A DNA stretch of 64,000 nucleotides from Rotaria sordida. Its lineage: Eukaryota; Rotifera; Eurotatoria; Philodinida; Philodinidae. Under the pieces are notes generated by a model. The model saw nothing but the letters and a program-made list of their open reading frames with translations, had not been told where the DNA came from and made no database searches. The DNA lies in the NCBI GenBank assembly GCA_905250125.1, contig CAJNOL010000934.1, forward strand, positions 1 to 64,000, in the 5' to 3' direction. The position numbers and the translations under genes are program-made. Of this stretch, positions 1-12,065 are shown piece after piece; the stretch's first letter is position 1; every line of letters starts with the position of its first letter.

Positions 1-198
1 ATATTTCCATGCCAAATTTTACTATAATAGATATATTTAAAAAAACAAATTTGAAATTCTTATCTTCTGTGTTTTATTTTTCTCGAATGGATCAAATCGA
101 CAAGAAAAAACAAAACAATAATGATTTTTCTTTTTGTTTTTATTTCCATGTTGCTGTTGATAAATGAATCAAACGTGAAAAAAACAAATGAAACACGT
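1..198. other. AT-rich flank downstream of RPL7
   Basis: No gene is visible here. It is the 3' flank of the minus-strand RPL7 gene, with poly-A and poly-T runs and nothing resembling an RNA gene. Confidence 0.5.
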
Positions 199-1301
199 CT
201 AAACCATTTTACGTAGCAATCGATTTATATATTGTTCACGATTTCCAAAATCACCACCATCAGCAAAATGATTAGCTTTCTTTCGCCAACCACCTATATA
301 AAATAAAAATAAAATACAAATTCATAATTATACATACAAAAAACAAAAAACCTTTTTCTTTCTTAATTACCTTTTGGATTATTAAGTTTAAATGGCCAGA
401 GAAAGTTTGAAGCCTTTTTAAAATTTTCTCCAACATTAAAAATTTCATGAACAAGATCTTCCATACAAATAATATGTTGTTTACCTAAAACAATAAGCAA
501 TTTAAAATATAATTAAAATTAAAAATTTTGATATTCATTATAAATTTACCGAGAGATTTTTCAATAACACTATTATCACTTAATGGAATACGTTGTTTAT
601 TAACTTTTCCAAAACCTCGTTTATAAATAAGTTCACGAACAGATTTTAAATTTGGATAACCCCAAGCTATATATGGTTCAGCAATACGTAACATTTGAAT
701 AGTAGCTTTATTAAGTTTAACAAAGACACCATTATTTATTTGACGTAAACGAAATAGACGAAGAACCTTTTTTACACGTGGATGAACACCCCGAATACTA
801 AAGAAGATAATTTTAATACAAGAATTTTTGATTTAAAAAACAAAAAAAGAAAACATACCCACGAATACGAATAACAAAAGCAAGTGATGGTTCAGCTTCA
901 ACATGATAATTACCACGAACTTTAGCTGAACGTTTAAGACGAATTAAATCACGTTCTTTTTTACGATATTCGCTATTATATTTTTCAGCACGTTTAAATA
1001 TAACTAAACGTTTGTATTTTTTGTGCTATTAATGAAAACAAAAAAATATATATGTACAGAATAAATTTTGAAATCGAATAATTTCTTTTTAGTTTTTTTT
1101 TTACTTTAGCTGCTTGAACTTGAGCACGAAGTCGACGTGCTTTAAGATCAGCGTAGAGTTTTCGTTTTTTTAATAAGACTTCTGGTACTTTCGGTACGGC
1201 CTTTTTTGGTGTTGTAGTTGTGTTCACTTTTTTAGCACTAAAATTAAAACGATTAAGATTAATTGAAAACAAAAAACAGCTCACACATACGTATCAGTCA
1301 T
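199..1301 (-). CDS. RPL7: 60S ribosomal protein L7 (uL30), complete, 6 exons
   Basis: Cytosolic large-subunit ribosomal protein, uL30 family. Exons on the minus strand: 1301-1285, 1237-1105, 1025-859, 797-550, 484-371, 293-199, giving 257 residues (human is 248). The start is ATG at 1301; the first exon encodes only MTDTYV and ends at a GTGAGC donor. The lysine/arginine-rich N-terminal extension is followed by the conserved core: [43 protein letters not shown], then FLWPFKL near the end and a C-terminus of the [13 protein letters not shown] type. Introns are about 47-79 nt. None is long enough to hold a typical box C/D snoRNA in addition to splice signals. An acceptor-like TTTTTTTTAG lies 30 nt upstream of the ATG. 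Identification is secure from protein similarity across all exons. Confidence 0.97.
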
Positions 1302-2338
1302 TGCAAAGAATGAACTTACGATAGATAGATCTAAAAAAAACTAACGAAAAAAAAAAGAAATTGTCAAATATAAATTTCGTTTGAATAAACTATTAAGAAC
1401 TATATCTAAGATAGAGGAGTCGAATAGTCCATGTTTTACTTTCATACTATAAGTATGAATAAAAAATCTATTGATTAAAATTGATGAGAAAAATTTTATA
1501 AATAACTTTTAATTTTATTTAAATTAAATTTTTGATTATTTTCTAAATTTTTATTGATATATATACAACCGCCATCTTCTGATTGATTTTCAGAATGTCG
1601 AACAATGAGTCATCACCAAAGAGACATCGCCTGTTGATTACATCAGTTATCGGTAAAAAAATCAAACAGAAACTAAACTGAATCACTTTTACATAGGATA
1701 TTCAAAATGAAATATCCTTCCATAGTCTTTAATTTGGTAATTTATACATCCAATATGAAAAAGGATGTATATTGTTCAATACTATTAATAATCTCATATT
1801 GATAACGTTCAAGAGAGATAAACGTAATAAAGATTAAAGAGCAAACATCATATTGTATCTCTTTCTTTTCATTCTATAAACTTGAGCCAATAGAGAACTG
1901 ATAATTATTCAAATGAACTAAAGATCTTAATTTAATTTTTCCGACACCTACAGCGAATGAAATCTATATCAATTATCTTTCATTGGTTGATTGTATTTCA
2001 CAATTGTTGTGTAATTACTTATTGATTATATATATCATGTTGACGATATTGATTACTTTCTAAATTTCATTTAATTTTCTCTTATTTTATTTATGATATA
2101 TATATATAGTAATAAACATAAAACAAAGACAAAAACTTCAATGACAAATGATATAATAAAGAAAACACTACAAGAATAAATGAGAAACAATGTACAGTAA
2201 TGAAAACATGAATATACACGAAATAAAGAACAACAACAACATCAAATACACAGTTACATTTATATATATTTTTTCTTTTTTCTTTTGTTTTGCTGGACAA
2301 ATCAATTCTCTATGTTATCCCCTTTTCTTTTTTCTTCT
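1302..2338. other. RPL7-H4 intergenic region
   Basis: AT-rich spacer. It has a short open stretch of 28 codons at 1595-1681 (+) preceded by an acceptor-like TTTTCAG and holding an internal GGTAAAA donor-like site. It could be a relic first exon but has no recognisable continuation. There is no histone 3' stem-loop at the H4 end. Confidence 0.4.
1331..1340 (-). promoter_or_regulatory. Candidate trans-splice acceptor of RPL7
   Basis: On the minus strand TTTTTTTTAG is followed by ATCTATC, with the start codon 30 nt downstream. No coding exon precedes it, so it is either a 5' UTR cis intron end or a spliced-leader acceptor. Several other genes in the window have the same arrangement. Confidence 0.45.
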
Positions 2339-2792
<454 letters not shown>

Positions 2793-2840
2793 GATAGATA
2801 GTTAATATAATAAATATCTAAAATGACAAGATATAAACTG

Positions 2841-2874
2841 CTTATATACTTGTTTAAAAGTTATATCCGATTGG
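2841..2874 (-). promoter_or_regulatory. H4 core promoter: TATA and CCAAT boxes
   Basis: Reading the minus strand, CCAAT (2874-2870, context ACAACCAATCGG) is followed by TATATAAG (2848-2841), which is about 50 nt upstream of the H4 start codon. Spacing fits a metazoan core promoter. No acceptor-like TTTTAG lies between it and the ATG. Confidence 0.6.
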
Positions 2875-3138
2875 TTGTCAATAACAAGTAAGTTGTCCTT
2901 TATATTGATGTCTAAAACACGACCGACATAAAAAATAAGGAAAAAGAAAACAAAGATTGCGAGACAAATTTTTTTTTAAACCTCGCGACATCTGTTCATA
3001 TAAATTCAATTCTATTTTTAAATATATATATAAAAACAATACAAAACCATTGATGTTTTTATGCTGATAGAAAAGATTTTTTCCATCACATTGATTAAAT
3101 ACATTTAAAATAAAAATGTATTTCTATATACAAATAAA
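2875..3138. other. H4-DCAF7 spacer
   Basis: AT-rich spacer holding the distal H4 promoter side and the 3' flank of DCAF7. No further gene is seen. Confidence 0.4.
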
Positions 3139-4557
3139 TTAAACACGTAAGATTTCAAGAAAATTATTAAAACATATTGCTATCCAATCTGGTTGTGTTG
3201 TACTCCATTGTACTTGATTTATTTCACCATCAGCTGTATAAGCAAGTATTGGATCTTCAATTGCTTTTGGCATTTGTTGTATATCCCAAATTAATGCTTG
3301 TCTATCATCGCCTTTTACAACAAAAAATAAAAGATAATTAAATATTTCTTTTTCGAATAATACTAACTTGCTGTACAAATATGACATGGTGAATGTGGTG
3401 CCCAAGCTACACCATTAACACCAGCTCGATGATTATTTAATCGAGCAACTGGTGTACATGGAATTCGAACATCAAGAATAATAATTTCAGTTGAATCAAT
3501 AGCAAATGTTGATAAATAATTTGGATCTTGTTTATTCCATGCAAGACGTAATAATGAATGATGTTGTGGATCTTCATAAATAATAGTTGAATGTTCTAAA
3601 TGACGTAAATCAAACATTCGTACTGAACCATCAGCACCAACAGATGCAAACATATCACGACCACCACCACCGCGACTAAAAGCAATATCATATACTTCTT
3701 TATCATGAGCAATTAATTGTGTTCGAACATTTCCATTTATTGGATTGGTTCGACCAATAGCTTGACCTGTCTAAAAAAAAAGATACAAATAAGCATTCTG
3801 TTTTTTAAGCTTAATACAAGAGAGATTATCGAGAAAAAAATGTTATTATACGCTGCTGAGTGTCAAGTTTACTCATACTGAATGATGTGCAAGGTAAAAT
3901 ATTTACTTCAAGACCCCATATTGTACAAGTTGTATCAATACTTGATGTACCAATTAAATTTGGATCAATTTCATTCCAATCAAATGATGTTAATGGTGCA
4001 CAAAAATCAGAATTTTTATTCTAAAAACTAAGACAATTAAAAGTTTGAATAAAATTTAAAAAAAGAATAACGTAAATTATTTTTACATTATTTAATAAAC
4101 ATTCTAATCTTGTTCCATTATCACTTGTTTGCCATATACGTAAATAATCACCACTTGTAGCAAGTAAATCAGGTAAAGTACCTTTCTTTAGAAGAATAAA
4201 TAAAAATAGAAAAACAAAATTTCGATGTAAGTTTATTTACTGTATCTGGTATCCACATAATTTTTGTTGTTGGATAAGGATGATCAAATATTGAACGTGA
4301 TATAAATTCTGATGTGTCTTCATCAAGTGAAATAATTTGAACCTATGAAAAAAAAAATCAAATAAAGAATCATTTATTTTATTCAATGGTTTTTTTTGTC
4401 TATTTACTTTATTATTATATTCTTCCACAAATGAACCAAGTGCAAGACGAAAACGTTTATCTGGTCGAACAGACCAATTCATAGCATAAACCATCCATGG
4501 TGCTGCATATCTATAGATTTCTTTGCGTTTATTTTGAGAATTATTTGATGGAAACAT
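3139..4557 (-). CDS. DCAF7: DDB1- and CUL4-associated factor 7 (WDR68/HAN11), WD40 protein
   Basis: WD40 beta-propeller scaffold that binds DYRK1/HIPK2 kinases and serves as a CUL4-DDB1 adaptor in other animals. Six exons: 4557-4408, 4342-4241, 4185-4087, 4020-3907, 3770-3368, 3311-3139, total 346 residues (human 342). Very highly conserved blocks include [26 protein letters not shown]-type [75 protein letters not shown] and the C-terminal EILRV. The start ATG at 4557 begins [20 protein letters not shown]; an AG acceptor sits 2 nt before it, so it is probably the first coding exon after trans- or cis-splicing. It lies only 143 nt downstream of the RPS25 stop on the same strand. One intron (3771-3906) is 136 nt; the others are 55-80 nt. 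Confidence 0.97.
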
Positions 4558-4559
4558 AT

Positions 4560-4570
4560 CTAGAAGAAAG
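4560..4570 (-). promoter_or_regulatory. Candidate trans-splice acceptor of DCAF7
   Basis: TTTCTTCTAG on the minus strand ends 2 nt before the DCAF7 ATG, inside the 143-nt gap after the RPS25 stop. That leaves almost no room for a separate promoter and 5' UTR, which favours polycistronic transcription with trans-splicing. Confidence 0.5.
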
Positions 4571-4700
4571 TTATTGTTTTTTCTTTTTTTTTTTTAAAGA
4601 AATTTTTCTTGGTTGTTGTTTTTCTTTTTTCTTCTTATGTTTATTCAAAAAAAAAAACAAATAAACAAAAAAACGGATTTCGTTATTATGATATTTTATC

Positions 4701-5339
<639 letters not shown>

Positions 5340-5641
5340 TTATTGCAATGATTTACAAAAAACCTTCGCTTAGAAATAAATTGATGCTTTTTTTTGTGTG
5401 TTAAAATTTTTTTTGAAAATAGACTTCTTTAGTTTTTTTAATGGATTTTAAAGATTTTTCTTGATTGAAAAAAGTTTCTTCAAAAACTATAAAATGACAT
5501 CTATTGAATATGAAATTACACCAATAAGATATTTCCATATTTTATTTAAAAAAAAAAACTAGAAAAAATTATTTTCTATTCCAATTTTTCTACTATGATA
5601 AGCGGTAGAAAGATTTCAAATAGTAATTCGAGTAGAGAATA

Positions 5642-6038
5642 TCAAAGACAAGATCTCAAGATAATTAAAATCCTAGTTTTTCAACACCTAGAACGCTTGA
5701 ATATAATTTTATTTAGACTATATAGAATGTTAGAGTAAACCATTCTCTATAAAATCAGATGTCTCCGAGTTCTCTTGTGATGTTTTTTGACTGTGATACA
5801 GTGATTTGGTTGAAGGTCAAAAATGGCTTTTGTATAGGAAATAATAAAATTAAAGATTTTAGGCACTTTTGTAAGGTTCTTATATCTCAGCAAAGAAACT
5901 TTTCAAAAAACTCGAAAACATCTCATGTTGTAGAGAATTGTATGCTCTATTGTTCTATGTAATTTAAATAAAATTATATTCACGCGATCTAGATGCTGAA
6001 AGCTGGAGTTTTGGTTTTCTGGTGTCTCTATCTTTGGA
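5642..6038. repeat. Long imperfect inverted repeat (foldback)
   Basis: The left arm (about 5642-5751) pairs with the reverse complement of the right arm (about 5931-6038). The best-matched block has TGAATATAATTTTATTTA on the left against the complement of TAAATAAAATTATATTCA on the right, with CTAG in the middle of each arm. Similarity by eye is about 75-80%. Weaker pairing appears to continue outward. The loop is about 180 nt. Confidence 0.75.
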
Positions 6039-7347
6039 AATTGGATAACGATTTTTATTTCCTTATATTCTTGTTGAAAACAATTTTCTCTATTCGAATC
6101 CATATTTACTCATAAAATACTCTTGAAGTATATAAAGTATTAAAAAATAAATTCTAGAACACGTACTCAAAAAGATCATTGTAATCGTTAAAAACATTTA
6201 TAAAATATATTTCTATTATTCTGTTTGGCCAGTCGGCTTTTTGTCACTAGAAAACGACTATCGTTTACTGCGATGATCAATTATAACGAGGTAATGGAAT
6301 CTATTTTCTTCGTTTAATAACATCTTCGGTACCGTACGTCTACTTCGAACTGATTCAGTTTATCTTGTAATGATATGAAAGAATGATATACGTACTGAAA
6401 ATTTCCTTTCGTGAACATCGAATCGAACAAATAAAAATCGATTTGAGTTTTGATGTAAAAACCTTGGTATTCCATTTATATTTTACATACGATAAATAGT
6501 TATTTGATTGGCATAATTTTATATTCATTATCGGTTCTATTCGAATCTCGAATCAGAACGAGTTATCTTAAAAATCGATTTCTGAGATCTGAACCTATGT
6601 TGTAGCTAGCATCAAAGCTGCTATGATTCTGTGTTTAACTACATCTTGGATTCTGATTACAAACGACTAGTCGATTTGTAGCAGCTACGATAAAGTACGT
6701 AAAGTGGATGAACATCACTCATAGAGCCTTACAAGTAAAATGTATGCCTCAAATTGAAGTTCTAACTACATTCATTAAATACTAGACAGACATTTCACAT
6801 TTTCTGAAGGTTCTTCTGCTCCAATAGAACTAAAAATCTATTTGTAATACACTAAAAAATAACGACTGATGAATAATGCAATTATTTCGCACGGATTTTC
6901 CGAAGACTTTTATCTGAATTCTAATTTACTATCGGATATAGCGTGTTATCAACCAATTTTGGTAGATTCACAAAAATGCGGATCTAAGCTCTTATTGAGA
7001 TACGGCAACCCAAACATAGCCTTTGATGCACACTCATTCAGAGTGACTTGTACAGTAATTACTTATCTTTTAGATCGCTTAGGTTTCCAATAGATAATTC
7101 TTATCGGGGAACACTCATAACTCACGAGGGATCTCTCAAGGTGCTAATTTATTTCTGGGTGGAGACTATATTCATCCGAATGAGTGCTAACAAGTCGAGA
7201 ATGATTTGGTTTTCCAGGAATTCGTTCTTATAATATTGAATTCTTACTAAGGCTTCCAACAAAAGTTCGTAGTACCACTAAGATCACGTTGAAATTTAAC
7301 TTTCGAAATTCGACTTGAAACTCTTCACAAATAATGATCTCACTGTA

Positions 7348-7507
7348 TCTAGTTCATTGTGCATGTTCCAGATTTTTTCGTTGCTTCGATCGTGAGATAC
7401 ATATATTCAAAATTTAGTTGTATGAAAAAATAAATTTCGTGCTTATATTCATATCTCACGACAGAAGCAACGAATACAGCTGAAAATTTCAGAATACACT
7501 AACTAGA
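7348..7507. repeat. Inverted repeat (foldback) with shared core motif nearby
   Basis: Left arm 7348-7411 and right arm 7443-7507. Matched segments include TCTAGTT at the ends and TTCGTTGCTTC..TCGTGAGATA against its complement. The core motif TTCGAAATTCGACTTGAAAC found in the foldbacks inside introns lies just left of it at 7302-7321. Confidence 0.65.
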
Positions 7508-8453
7508 TTTTATTCTAAGAAACAAAAATATAAAGTCTACTATAGATGAGGGCTACACGACTACTTCACATCAACATACAAGTCTTTTACAGTATGAGAC
7601 AAAGATTTATTGTTTAACAAAATTCTTTTCTTATTTGAGAGTCATTTCATAGGAATAGAAAAAAACATATGTGTTAACTGTTTTCTTCTAAGAAGTATAT
7701 ATTTCTTAACAGAGAGATATCACTCTCCAAGTAGTAATAACTCTGCAACGATAGAAGATAGACATTCTTTATTTTGTAAATATATATTCTTTTTTTTGCT
7801 AAGCATTCAATTCTTAACAGAAGATAGGTATCTTGTAGAAAATGGTTAAATCCTTGTATGGTTATATATTGCTTGAGCAACCGTACTTAAATGCGAATCG
7901 TTCCATGCGGTAAGAAGGAAAAAGATTGATTCATTCTCTCTACCGTTCTGAGCGATTTGTCTTGCATGTAGATGTATTTGACTGTATCTTAAATTCGCTA
8001 TTGAATCAAGGTTCATCTGACTCAGTAGCAATTATCAATGTGGAAGATATCAAATGCTACGGTGAATTTCCAAAGACATTCTAGTAGAATTAGTCATTCC
8101 TGGTTTTTCTCCTGAAATCTTCTCGTTGTCAACTATGTCTTTAGTTATAAGTTATCCTTTGTATTGTGTTTACTCTTGTTGGTCTTTTTTTAAAGATTCT
8201 AATTCGTGTTTTCTTTGTTAAAGTTACTAAATAAATAATTTATTTTCTCAATGAATAATTCTAATTTGATAAAAAATTTATTAATATCTAAGAACGGTCA
8301 AAATAACTTCTTTTATTTTTTTTCTTTTACGAATTTGATATTTGTTGATCTCTTTTTACAACCGTTTTCTTATCATTATTTCTTTATCTTATCTCTTACA
8401 CATTCATATTAAAGTGTAACATTTTTTTCTATTTATAACAAATTGATTCTCTT

Positions 8454-9377
8454 ATGGTATGTAAGAAGCTAATGAAAACTGAGTAAATGAGTTCAAATTC
8501 AATTTTTTTCTTTACAAATAAAATTAAAAACAAAAAGAAAATTTTAATAAAGTTCAATTATTATTTATTTCTAGGATAAACAACCTAATTCATCAAATCT
8601 TCAAGGTTTAGAAAATGATCAACCCATACCTCGAGGTGAACCTAGTGAAATAATTAATTTTGATTCTAACAAACGAATTTTTACTTCTGAACATCAACCA
8701 ACTGGTGAAATTATTAAAGAAAAATCAGATATATATCGATTGCAAGATGAATATTTTCGTTCATGTGTTCATGATATTGAATTAGGTACACACCATAAAA
8801 CAAATGATTCAATACAACATCAAGATCAACAATATATATCAGAATATGATCCTATCGTACATCCTGATTCAAAACTTGGTCGATTACATCTATCAATACG
8901 ATATGATGATGAGCGAAGTCAATTAATTATTCAAATAATTAATGCACAAGGTATAATAAGACCTGAACAAGTATATGCACGAGATATGTGTTTAACATTT
9001 TCATTAATTGAAAATGATAATAATAAATATGATGTAGAAAAACATGAAAGATTTGTTGTTGAAAATGCACCTATACAATGGAATGAACCTGAGATATTTT
9101 GTATTACATATGAAAAAGTTATTGAAAAAAATTTATATATTTTTCTCAGTAATCGTACAGATCCATCAACACCTCGTGATAGAGAAGTAAGAAAATTATT
9201 TTGTCATATTAAAGTATTAATTTAAATTTTGAATTTATTTCAGGTATTAATTCCTTTAAATAATCTTAAAAATCATGCTGAAGAAATAAATGAATGGTAA
9301 GAAAAAAGAATTAATATTAAAAAGAAAAAAAAAAAGAAAATGATCGTTTTCTTAGGTTTGATTTACAATATGCCTAA
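8454..9377 (+). CDS. Small C2-domain protein (238 aa), four exons
   Basis: Proposed exons: 8454-8456 (ATG alone, followed by GTATGT), 8575-9213, 9244-9296 and 9356-9377; 238 residues in one consistent frame. Exons 2-4 follow directly from the sequence; the ATG-only first exon is the nearest in-phase start and is an inference. The N-terminal ~100 residues are polar and probably disordered. From KLGRLHLSIRYDDERSQLII to EWFDLQYA is a C2 domain of the synaptotagmin/Rim type: the first strand, IINAQG, the NAPIQWNEPEIFCI strand and the C-terminal VLIPLNNL..EWFDLQ are recognisable. The loop aspartates that usually bind calcium are not evident, so calcium-independent lipid or protein binding is more likely. 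The intron between HIK and VLIPL is only 30 nt; without its removal the protein stops at HIKVLI and loses the last C2 strands. The exact family is not assigned. Confidence 0.72.
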
Positions 9378-10773
9378 TCAACATCATAGTCTTTTACGTT
9401 TCAATGTTATATGAACTCATTCTTTTTTCTTTTTTCATCATTGAAGATGTGTTGTGTTTTAATATGAATAAAAATAATTCTTGTTTATGATTTGTTATTT
9501 TCACTATCGATACTACAATCTTTCTGTTTTGAAATATTTTAATTTATCTCGTTTCTCTTTAAGTATTCTTTACAAAAGAAAAATTCTTTTGTTAGTTGAC
9601 ATATGAATGAATTGATTGTGTGGGGGGATTTTTCTAAATGAAGATTGCTTCAATTACACATGAACGAGACCAGTCGTTTCCGGTGACGACTCCGCCGGGA
9701 TCGGAATAATTTTGCTCATATTTTATTTAGAACACATGAGACGTGACAATATGACATTCGACGCAAGTTTTTACACAATCATAAAAAATATCGTTCGCAA
9801 TGAAAACACGTTGATCCTAGTTCCATCTTGCTCATATCTAGTTTTTGATGTCCTCCAAACTGGTCTCTGATTGATTTGTCCCATACTGAAAAAAAAGTTG
9901 ATTCCAAACTCGATCCATTCCTAATTTGTCAATAAGCGAAATGAGTAACAGAGATAGTTTATTGTTTTTTTCTATATGGTGAAAGAGAAAGTGAAATATA
10001 TAAGTAATCAAGAAAAAAAAACAACCACAACACGATAGACTCTATTTCTTCATCAAACAAGTTTTTACCTTACCCTAGAACCCATCGGGTCCAAAATTTT
10101 CGAACCCGAACTCGACCGGATTTGATGGCCAGTTATACTTTGTCAAGCTCTTCTCTCTCATATGCTTGAAATAGATCGATATTTGTAGTATAGAATAGCT
10201 TGTAAATCTTAAGAAATACGAGTACTATATATATCCTCAACTTTAATTGGTATTCTTATTGGTCTTGGTCGAAAAATTAATCAGGACTAAATTTGGAACT
10301 GACTAAGATCGATATGACCCAATCTATGTTAATTTTTAATCAGAGACTCTAGTTTCTATAGTATGAAAAAGTTAATCATTAATATCTGTTGAGTTTTTCT
10401 TTGATGAATATAATCACAATAAAACAATATGTTACAAAATACTGAATGATAAAATTGCATTTATAGTGAATCAAAACAAAGAATGCAAGATTGATCTACT
10501 TTAATCAATTATTCGAATGAATGATGTAAATAACTTTCGAAAATTTTACAATGTATGACAAATATGTATGGTCTAGATAGATAATAAACATTTTAGAATA
10601 TAGTTAAGGATCGTTTTCCTTTGTTAAACATTTACAAAAACCAAAAAAAAAATTAGCTCGTTATCAAAGTATCAATAATTATTTTATAGAATTTTTGAGC
10701 GATCTTATTAAAAACAAAAGAGAAGAAAATTGAAAGGGAAATCATTTATTTATTTATTTATTTATTCATTCAT
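9378..10773. other. Intergenic, no gene seen
   Basis: AT-rich spacer with a less AT-biased patch at about 9640-9720 and another at about 10070-10140 (CGAACCCGAACTCGACCGG). Similar CG-containing phrases occur near 39230-39260 and 62530-62630, so these may be fragments of a dispersed repeat. No coding potential is seen. Ends with a TTTA tandem repeat (10746-10765). Confidence 0.35.
10746..10765. repeat. TTTA microsatellite at 3' end of the secreted-protein gene
   Basis: Five TTTA units immediately downstream of the minus-strand stop at 10774. On the minus strand this reads AATAAATAAATAAA and can supply overlapping AATAAA polyadenylation signals. Confidence 0.6.
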
Positions 10774-11561
10774 TTATGGTTGTAAAAGACTACCAGTGCC
10801 AATGAGTGATTGAATTGGTTGTTGAATAGCACCGAAAACTTGTTGGATGATTCCTTCGAAATCGGGAATGAGAGCTTGTAAATGAGTTTGAACAAGATTA
10901 ACGAGTGGTTGTAAAAACTAAAATATACATTGACAATATTTCCTATTGAATACTTCGATTTTTCTATTATTTTCTTACGTTAACACCAAGTTTTATTTGT
11001 GAAATTGCCTTTTGAGCTTCAGCACCAGCACGAGCAAATTCGATACTTGCCAAATTAGGTTTTTGCATCCACTAGAAAACAAATATATTATTTATTAAAA
11101 GAAAAATTCTATTAAAAAAACTTACGTTTTCAACATGTTGAACAATTTGAAGAAAGACGTTAAACAAACGTTGATAGACTTGTTTAACTTGAGCGGTAAA
11201 TTGAGTCACAACCTTATTTAAAAAAAGAAATGAAATTTTTTGTTTTTTCTGTAATTGATTTCAATCTTTTTTTTGTTTTTCTTACTTCACCAATATTCAT
11301 ATTCATGAGATCTGGTAATGCACGTTTGCCACCAAAGAGACCTGAAAAAAGGCCAGATATTTGTTGACCAAGCAGGTTAATTGCATCTATATAAAAAGAA
11401 AATCATAAGAAAATATATTAAAATTATTTAGTTTACGAACTTTGATAGATTTGATCAAGCATAGGAGTAACTACGTTATCAGTAAGGAAGTCCATTGTTA
11501 CTCCTTGTCCAGCACATACGCCAAAAAAGCAAAGAGCAGCGATTAATGCCAAGCACTTCAT
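10774..11561 (-). CDS. Small secreted helical protein of unknown function (181 aa)
   Basis: I do not recognise the family. Five exons: 11561-11441, 11386-11286, 11212-11126, 11071-10979, 10917-10774. The start MKCLALIAALCFFGVCAGQG is a clear signal peptide with likely cleavage after the CAG. The mature part (about 160 residues) lacks cysteine and is predicted by eye to be amphipathic helices: MDFLTDNVVTPMLDQIYQ, VVTQFTAQVKQVYQRLFNVF, FLQPLVNLVQTHLQALIPDF and QVFGAIQQPIQSLIGTGSLL. A glycine/phenylalanine segment LFSGLFGGKR interrupts them. Splice sites are canonical and all phases agree, so a real expressed gene is likely. The composition suggests a secreted lipid- or surface-binding helical bundle; this is inference only. 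No domain neighbour gives further clues. Confidence 0.8.
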
Positions 11562-12065
11562 TTTATCGTTGGTAAATTTGGGTTGATTCGAAGTCGTTAA
11601 GCGGAATGTATGAGAGCCGATTTATCGAGCAACAATACCATAATTTTGCTGATATATAAGAAAGCTTTTAGCACATTGAGAAAATCGGCATCTGCTTACA
11701 CCTACCTTCTTCGTGTACCTTACACTTTTAAAGTTTATCATGAGACCATGAAACATGCGAATATTTTTCAAACAGCTGCACATGATAAAAATAATATTGC
11801 TTGGTCATTTTTACGTTGAAAAATCTCGAATATATGCACATACACACAGCTATGAAACTAAGCAGTCAATGAAGGAAAAATGATAAGAAAATTTAATAGC
11901 TTTTTTTTAAGTTTCTTTTTCAAGTATTTTAAAATCCTTTTAGAAAAGAAGAAAATTTTATCGTTTCAAATTTCATAACTGAAAGTAGATCATTACAAAG
12001 CAGCACTTTTTTTTTTTGTAATTAGTTCAATTTGATTTAATATTCTATTCTATTTTATTTATTAT
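11562..12065. other. Intergenic
   Basis: Upstream region of the secreted-protein gene and 3' flank of the lamin-tail gene. A TATATAAG-like stretch occurs at 11653-11660 but in plus orientation. No other gene is seen. Confidence 0.35.

Noticed and set aside
199-1301. Intronic snoRNA in RPL7
   Set aside because: Introns are too short and no box C/D or H/ACA signatures were seen.
6869-7093. 74-codon open frame with fairly balanced base composition
   Set aside because: No family recognised, flanking frames broken, no splice structure; kept only as a note on possible decayed sequence.
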